DNA of 64,000 bases, from NCBI RefSeq assembly GCF_946222605.1, contig NZ_CAMIIE010000016.1, positions 1-64,000 of the forward strand, given 5' to 3'. Each line of letters starts with the position of its first letter. The stretch's first letter is position 1. The notes below the pieces were generated by a model, which did not search any database, was not told the origin of the DNA, and was given only the letters and a program-made list of their open reading frames with translations. The DNA is from an uncultured Acidocella sp. (GTDB taxonomy: Bacteria; Pseudomonadota; Alphaproteobacteria; Acetobacterales; Acetobacteraceae). The position numbers and the translations under genes are program-made. Positions 60,057 to 64,000 of the stretch are shown piece after piece.

Positions 60057-63000
60057 ATGATCGATTTGCATGAATTCTGGCAGGCTCGCGTTTCCGGCGT
60101 GGAGCTGGAGCAGCGTCAGCTCGCGGCTCTGGCGCGCTATGCGGTGATGGATGCGCCGGCGCCGGCGCCGTTCGAGCGGTTCGCCCGGCTCGCGGCGCAA
60201 GGGCTTGGCGTGCAGGCCGGGATGCTGCGCTTCCAGGATGGTCAGCGCGTCTGGAGCGGCGGCGGCGCGGCGGCGGCGGGTTGGACGCAAGCGGAGCTGG
60301 CGCTCTGCCAGGACGCCATCCGCCAGGAAGACGGTTTTGTGATCCAGGATGCCGGCCCGTCTCTGCCCTTCCGCTTTTATGCCGGCATCCCGGTCATCAC
60401 GCCGCAGGGGCATCGCATCGGCATGCTATGCGTGCGCGATGCCACCCCTGGGCGCCGGTTCGCCGAGGCTGAGCGTGGCTTCCTGCGCGACCTCGCGGGC
60501 GCGGTGATCACCGAGCTGGAGGTGCGCCGGCTGCAGCGCGAACAGATTGCCGCCTCGGCGGACACGGCCTTCTGGAACTGCCTGTCCTCGGGCATCGCCG
60601 GGGCGCCGGATTTCGACGCGGCTTTGGATCAGGCGCTGGCCTATTGCGCCGAGCGGATGGGGGCGGCGATCTGCATGCTGATGGCGCTGCATCCGGCGGC
60701 GGCGCAGATCGAATATGTGAAATCCTATTTTCAGCCGGAAAGCGGCCTGGCGGCGGCGGAGATGACCCCCTGGTTCGGGCGCATGCCGTTCAACCTGTTC
60801 AGCTTTGGCAGCCAGTTGGCGCAAGGCCAGGTGGCGGATACCGGGCCGCTGAGCCCGGCGGACGATCTGCGCCACTATCCCCGGCTGGAGGAGCTGGTGG
60901 GCGCTGGCCTGCGGCGGCAGATCATGCATCCGTTCGACCTCGCGGCGTGGCGCTTTGGCCTGGTGCTGGGCTTCGAGCGGCCGGACGTGCCGGCCGGGAT
61001 GCATGGGCTGATTCTGGAATTCATCACCCGGCTGACGCCCTTGCTGCTGGGGCGCCAGCGCGAGGATGCGCTGGCCCGCGCCAACCGGGCGCTGCGCACC
61101 ATTCACGCCTCCACCGAGGCCTTCGAGCAGGCGAAGCGTCCGCGTGCCTTGTTCGCCGCCGCCTGCCGGTTGGGGGTGGAGGTTGGCGGCTATCAGGGCG
61201 CCTGGATCGGGCTGGCGCGGCAGGATCAGGCGCGGCGCATTCAGGTCGTCGCGCATCATGGCGCGGGAGAGGCTTATACCGCCCGGCTTAATCTGTCCTG
61301 GGCGGACGTGCCTACGGGCCAAGGCCCAGCCGGGCGCGCCCTGCGCGACGCCCGGATGGCCGTGGTGCATGATGTCGCCCGCGAACCGAGCTTCGCGCCC
61401 TGGCGCGAGCAGGCGCTGGCGAACGGGTTTCGCGCCGTCATCGCGCTGCCGTTCGGGCCGCCGCAGACGCCCCCCGAAGCCGTGTTCGTGCTCTATTCCG
61501 CCACCCCGATGGCCTTCGGCGACGAGGAGCAGATCCTGCTCAGCGAGCTGACCGCAAATCTCGGCAAGGCGCTGGAGACGATCAGGACCCGGCGGGAGCG
61601 CGATGTCGCCGTCATCGCCCGCTCGGAGAGCGAGACCCGGCTGGAGCGGCTGCTGCAAGCCAGCGGCGTGGTGCTCTACGAGCTGGCGGTGACCGGCGAG
61701 GAGGTGACGCCGCTGGGGGTGAGCCCGAATATCCATGACATGCTGGGCTACGCGCCGGCCGATGCGTGCAGCCAGGATTGGTGGCGCAGCCGGATTCATC
61801 CGGAGGATCGCCCCCAGCTGGCGGATGCCATGCGGTGTGTGCAGGAAAAAGGCCAGTGCACCCTTCGCTACCAGATCCGCCATCGCGATGGCAGCTATCG
61901 CTGGATCCGCGATGAGATGACGCTGCGCCGGGTGGGAGGGGCGGCGCATTTCCGCATCGTCGGCGCCTGGATCGACATCACCGAGCGGCGCACGGCGGAA
62001 GAGAAGATCTACCAGCTTGCCCATCTCGACCCGCTGACCGAACTGCCGAACCGCCGGCTGCTGAATGAGCGGCTGGGCGAGGCGCTGGCCGAGATGCGGC
62101 GCAACGGCAGCCAGGGTGCGCTGCTGTTCATCGATCTCGACCGATTCAAGGTGATCAACGACATGCTCGGCCATGCCGCCGGGGATGAGGTGATCCGCGA
62201 GGTGGCGGTGCGGCTGAAGCTGGTGCTGCGCGCCCGCGACACGGTGGCGCGCGTCGGCGGCGATGAATTCGTGGTGCTGCTGACCGAGGCCGGCGCCACC
62301 GGCGAGGCGGCGGCCCAGCATGCCGGCATCGTCGCGCGCAAGATCAAGGATGCGCTGGCCAGCCAGCCTTTCATGCTGGGCGAGCGGGAATATCATCTGG
62401 GCGCCAGCATCGGCTTCACCATCTTCCCCAAGCCCGACGATACGCTGGATGCGCTGATCCGCGAGGCGGACACGGCGATGTATCAGGCCAAGACCGGCGA
62501 TGCCGAGGTGGTGATGTTCCAGCCTGCGATGTATCAGTCGCTGATGGCGCGGCATGCGGTGGAGGATGAGATCCGCGGCGCGCTGAAGGCCGGGCGTTTC
62601 GAGATCTGGCTGCAGGACCAGGTGGACGAGGACGGGCTGGCGGTGAGCACCGAGGCGCTGATCCGGCTGCGCGGGCAGGATGGGCGGATCATCTCGCCGG
62701 CACAGTTCATCAGCGTCGCGGAAAGCTCCGGCCTGATCGTGCCGCTGGGGCGCTGGGTGCTGCGTGAATCCTGCAGCCTGCTGGCGCGGGTGAAGGCGTA
62801 TCGTCCGCTCACCCGGCTCGCGGTGAATGTCAGCCCCCGGCAATTCCGCGATCCGGCCTTTGTCAGCCATGTGCTGGATGCGATCGAGGGTTCTGGCATC
62901 GCGCCCGACCGGCTGACGCTGGAGATCACCGAAAATCTGCTGGTGAAGGATGTGCTGGAGATCGGCGCGATCATGCGCAGCCTGGCCGCGCATGGGGTGC

Positions 63001-63317
63001 GGTTTTCAGTGGATGATTTCGGCACCGGCTATTCCAGCCTGCATTATCTGCAGCAGCTGCCGATCCATGAGATCAAGATCGATAAGGGATTTGTCGGCCA
63101 GGTGCCGGAGGATGCGTCCTCCGTGGCCATCGTCGAGGTGATTTTGGCGATGGGTGGCAGGCTGGGGCTGGATGTGGTGGCGGAAGGGGTGGAGACGCCC
63201 GAGCAGGTGAGCTTCCTGCGCCGCCATGGCTGCGCGCGCATGCAGGGCTATCTGTTCAGCCGGCCGATCCCGGCGAGGGAGTGGCTGGAGAAGATTTACG
63301 GTGTGTCGGTAGGTTAA
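60057..63317 (+). CDS. multi-GAF PAS GGDEF-EAL cyclic-di-GMP protein (1086 aa)
   Basis: In order: a GAF-like domain (about residues 20-165), a second less certain GAF region (180-340), a clearer GAF (355-515), a PAS/PAC pair (535-650; RIHPEDRPQL and HRDGSYRWIRDEM), GGDEF (660-825) with intact VGGDEFVVLL, and EAL (835-1080) with intact TEALIRLRG, ENLLVKDV and DDFGTGYSSL. Both enzymatic signatures are preserved, so synthesis and hydrolysis of cyclic di-GMP are possible. No membrane segment is seen, so it is a cytoplasmic sensor. ATG 60057 is preferred over TTG 60048. Confidence 0.93.
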   Translation: MIDLHEFWQARVSGVELEQRQLAALARYAVMDAPAPAPFERFARLAAQGLGVQAGMLRFQDGQRVWSGGGAAAAGWTQAELALCQDAIRQEDGFVIQDAGPSLPFRFYAGIPVITPQGHRIGMLCVRDATPGRRFAEAERGFLRDLAGAVITELEVRRLQREQIAASADTAFWNCLSSGIAGAPDFDAALDQALAYCAERMGAAICMLMALHPAAAQIEYVKSYFQPESGLAAAEMTPWFGRMPFNLFSFGSQLAQGQVADTGPLSPADDLRHYPRLEELVGAGLRRQIMHPFDLAAWRFGLVLGFERPDVPAGMHGLILEFITRLTPLLLGRQREDALARANRALRTIHASTEAFEQAKRPRALFAAACRLGVEVGGYQGAWIGLARQDQARRIQVVAHHGAGEAYTARLNLSWADVPTGQGPAGRALRDARMAVVHDVAREPSFAPWREQALANGFRAVIALPFGPPQTPPEAVFVLYSATPMAFGDEEQILLSELTANLGKALETIRTRRERDVAVIARSESETRLERLLQASGVVLYELAVTGEEVTPLGVSPNIHDMLGYAPADACSQDWWRSRIHPEDRPQLADAMRCVQEKGQCTLRYQIRHRDGSYRWIRDEMTLRRVGGAAHFRIVGAWIDITERRTAEEKIYQLAHLDPLTELPNRRLLNERLGEALAEMRRNGSQGALLFIDLDRFKVINDMLGHAAGDEVIREVAVRLKLVLRARDTVARVGGDEFVVLLTEAGATGEAAAQHAGIVARKIKDALASQPFMLGEREYHLGASIGFTIFPKPDDTLDALIREADTAMYQAKTGDAEVVMFQPAMYQSLMARHAVEDEIRGALKAGRFEIWLQDQVDEDGLAVSTEALIRLRGQDGRIISPAQFISVAESSGLIVPLGRWVLRESCSLLARVKAYRPLTRLAVNVSPRQFRDPAFVSHVLDAIEGSGIAPDRLTLEITENLLVKDVLEIGAIMRSLAAHGVRFSVDDFGTGYSSLHYLQQLPIHEIKIDKGFVGQVPEDASSVAIVEVILAMGGRLGLDVVAEGVETPEQVSFLRRHGCARMQGYLFSRPIPAREWLEKIYGVSVG

Positions 63318-63375
63318 GAGATTTTGACAAGCCCTTTTAAAAATCCGCTGCAAAACGGATAAAAATTCGTGGGGG

Positions 63376-63405
63376 TGTCGGGGCTTTTTGCAAAAAGCCC
63401 CGACA
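63376..63405. terminator. 30 bp perfect palindrome, bidirectional terminator
   Basis: TGTCGGGGCTTTTT, GC, AAAAAGCCCCGACA: a 15+15 perfect palindrome 58 bp after the GGDEF-EAL stop codon, G/C-rich at its base and A/T-rich at its tip. Confidence 0.65.
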
Positions 63406-63411
63406 TGATCA

Positions 63412-63443
63412 CCGCCTTTTTTGAAAAAAGCCGGCACCAAAAA
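63412..63443. repeat. A/T-stem hairpin, repeat family copy 2
   Basis: CCGCCTTTTTT, G, AAAAAAGCCGG followed by CACCAAAAA. It matches the layout and most bases of 54474-54505, including the CACCAAAAA tail. Both copies follow gene ends, so the unit may act as a mobile or duplicated terminator. Confidence 0.65.
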
Positions 63444-63507
63444 CTGATTAATTTTTCAAACGAAAAAACTGGGCGTGTTCCGCGCGCCAATGTGAACGGC
63501 CCATGGG

Positions 63508-63612
63508 CTAGAGCGATATGTGTTTAGGTTGACGCGGCAGCGGCGACTTAAACACATGAAATTGCTCGCCAAACCGAAAGCTAGAGCCTTCAGCTAAAAG
63601 CTGAAGGCTCTA
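63508..63612. repeat. dispersed two-hairpin repeat, copy 2 (105 bp)
   Basis: The first stem pairs ATGTGTTTA with TAAACACAT, flanked by GAGCGAT and ATTGCTC. The second is perfect: TAGAGCCTTCAGC, TAAAA, GCTGAAGGCTCTA. Length equals copy 1 (690-794). The last three bases (CTA, 63610-63612) form the TAG stop codon of the chemoreceptor gene on the other strand. Confidence 0.8.
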
Positions 63613-64000
63613 AGACGCCAAGGCGGCAAAGCCGCCGGATATGGCTGGCTCGGCTCGGCCTCTCGCTGGCGCCCGGCCGCCGGCCGGCCTTGCCCCCGCA
63701 TTGCCGATCCGGAACTGGCCTATGAGCTTGGCCAGCGTCTCGGCTTCCTGCGTCAGGCCATGGCTGGCGGCGCTTGCTTCCTCCACCATCGCGGCGTTTT
63801 TCTGGGTCACCTGATCCAGATCGTTGATGGCGCTGTTGATCTGGCCGAGCCCGGAGGACTGTTCTTGCGCCGAGGCGGCGATGTTGACGATCAAGCCGTT
63901 CAGCCTTGAGACTTGTTTGGCGATACTCTCCAACGCGCTGCCGGTCTCGTTCACCAGCCGTACCCCGGTTTCCACTTGCTGGCCGGAGGTGGAAATCAAC
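63610..64000 (-). CDS. methyl-accepting chemotaxis protein, C-terminal part (runs off the window)
   Basis: At least 130 residues are open up to the window edge. The sequence VNETGSALESIAKQVSRLNGLIVNIAASAQEQSSGLGQINSAINDLDQVTQKNAAMVEEASAA is the end of the signalling coiled coil and second methylation helix of chemoreceptors. A Gly/Ala/Arg-rich tail of about 40 residues follows, and there is no CheR-binding pentapeptide. The TAG stop lies within the dispersed repeat at 63508-63612. Confidence 0.92.
   Translation of the reverse strand, partial: LISTSGQQVETGVRLVNETGSALESIAKQVSRLNGLIVNIAASAQEQSSGLGQINSAINDLDQVTQKNAAMVEEASAASHGLTQEAETLAKLIGQFRIGNAGARPAGGRAPARGRAEPAISGGFAALAS

Overview
The window looks like a 64 kb piece of a high-GC alphaproteobacterial chromosome. 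Gene content (sorbitol/mannitol-type polyol operon, PaoABC-type aldehyde oxidoreductase, aromatic catabolism, DUF442-SQR sulfide cluster, DcaP-like porin) suggests an aerobic or microaerobic heterotroph, perhaps of the Acetobacteraceae (Acidocella/Acidiphilium-like). That assignment is inference from gene content and codon bias only; no rRNA is present.

Layout. (1) 13-8251: a tRNA-Arg(CCG) whose 3' part (52 bp, 41-92) is repeated exactly at 8200-8251. Between the copies lies an 8.2 kb integrated element with a tyrosine integrase, an AlpA-like regulator, a primase-RepA helicase, an iteron-like repeat field that may be its origin, an HTH protein and four unknown proteins, one of them secreted. 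It has no capsid or conjugation genes, so it resembles a small phage-satellite-type island. (2) 8353-9738: beside the distal att copy, an unusual fusion of a HEPN-like helical domain with a DUF429-type RNase H fold, then a frameshifted gene remnant. (3) 10249-13579: TetR-controlled operon of two glutathione transferases, a haloacid-dehalogenase-type HAD enzyme and a DsbA-like oxidoreductase. (4) 13752-16962: nsrR, an Hcr-like reductase and hcp, a nitrosative-stress operon whose promoter carries an NsrR-like operator and a perfect FNR box. (5) 17463-25896: cytochrome c, DcaP-like porin, NitT/TauT-type ABC transporter, MFS transporter and a coupled two-component system. (6) 25946-33497: GntR regulator divergent from an aromatic or heteroaromatic degradation operon (amidohydrolase/decarboxylase, extradiol dioxygenase, flavin hydroxylase, FAH hydrolase, MFS importer, outer-membrane channel). 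(7) 33800-38533: XdhC plus PaoABC. (8) 38537-43872: sulfide/persulfide cluster with an ArsR regulator and peroxiredoxin divergent from persulfide dioxygenase, two YeeE/YedE proteins, a DUF442-SQR fusion and a TauE/SafE exporter. (9) 43915-45047: a small unknown protein and a sirtuin. (10) 45190-54401: nine-gene polyol operon (SmoEFGK-like ABC transporter, polyol dehydrogenase, xylulokinase, ROK repressor, fructokinase) behind a promoter overlapping a 33 bp inverted repeat. (11) 54518-64000: DUF1501/DUF1800 pair, a second mannitol-dehydrogenase-family enzyme starting at TTG, a HAD phosphatase, a GAF-PAS-GGDEF-EAL c-di-GMP protein and the end of a chemoreceptor gene.

Genes are densely packed, with many 1-4 bp stop/start overlaps that define operons. 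Two 105 bp copies of a two-hairpin dispersed repeat (690-794 and 63508-63612) and two copies of an A/T-stem hairpin (54474 and 63412) are the main non-coding repeats. The best candidates for undescribed biology are the tRNA-borne primase island with its iterons, the HEPN-like/DUF429 fusion, and the CxxC-bearing ArsR regulator of the sulfide cluster.
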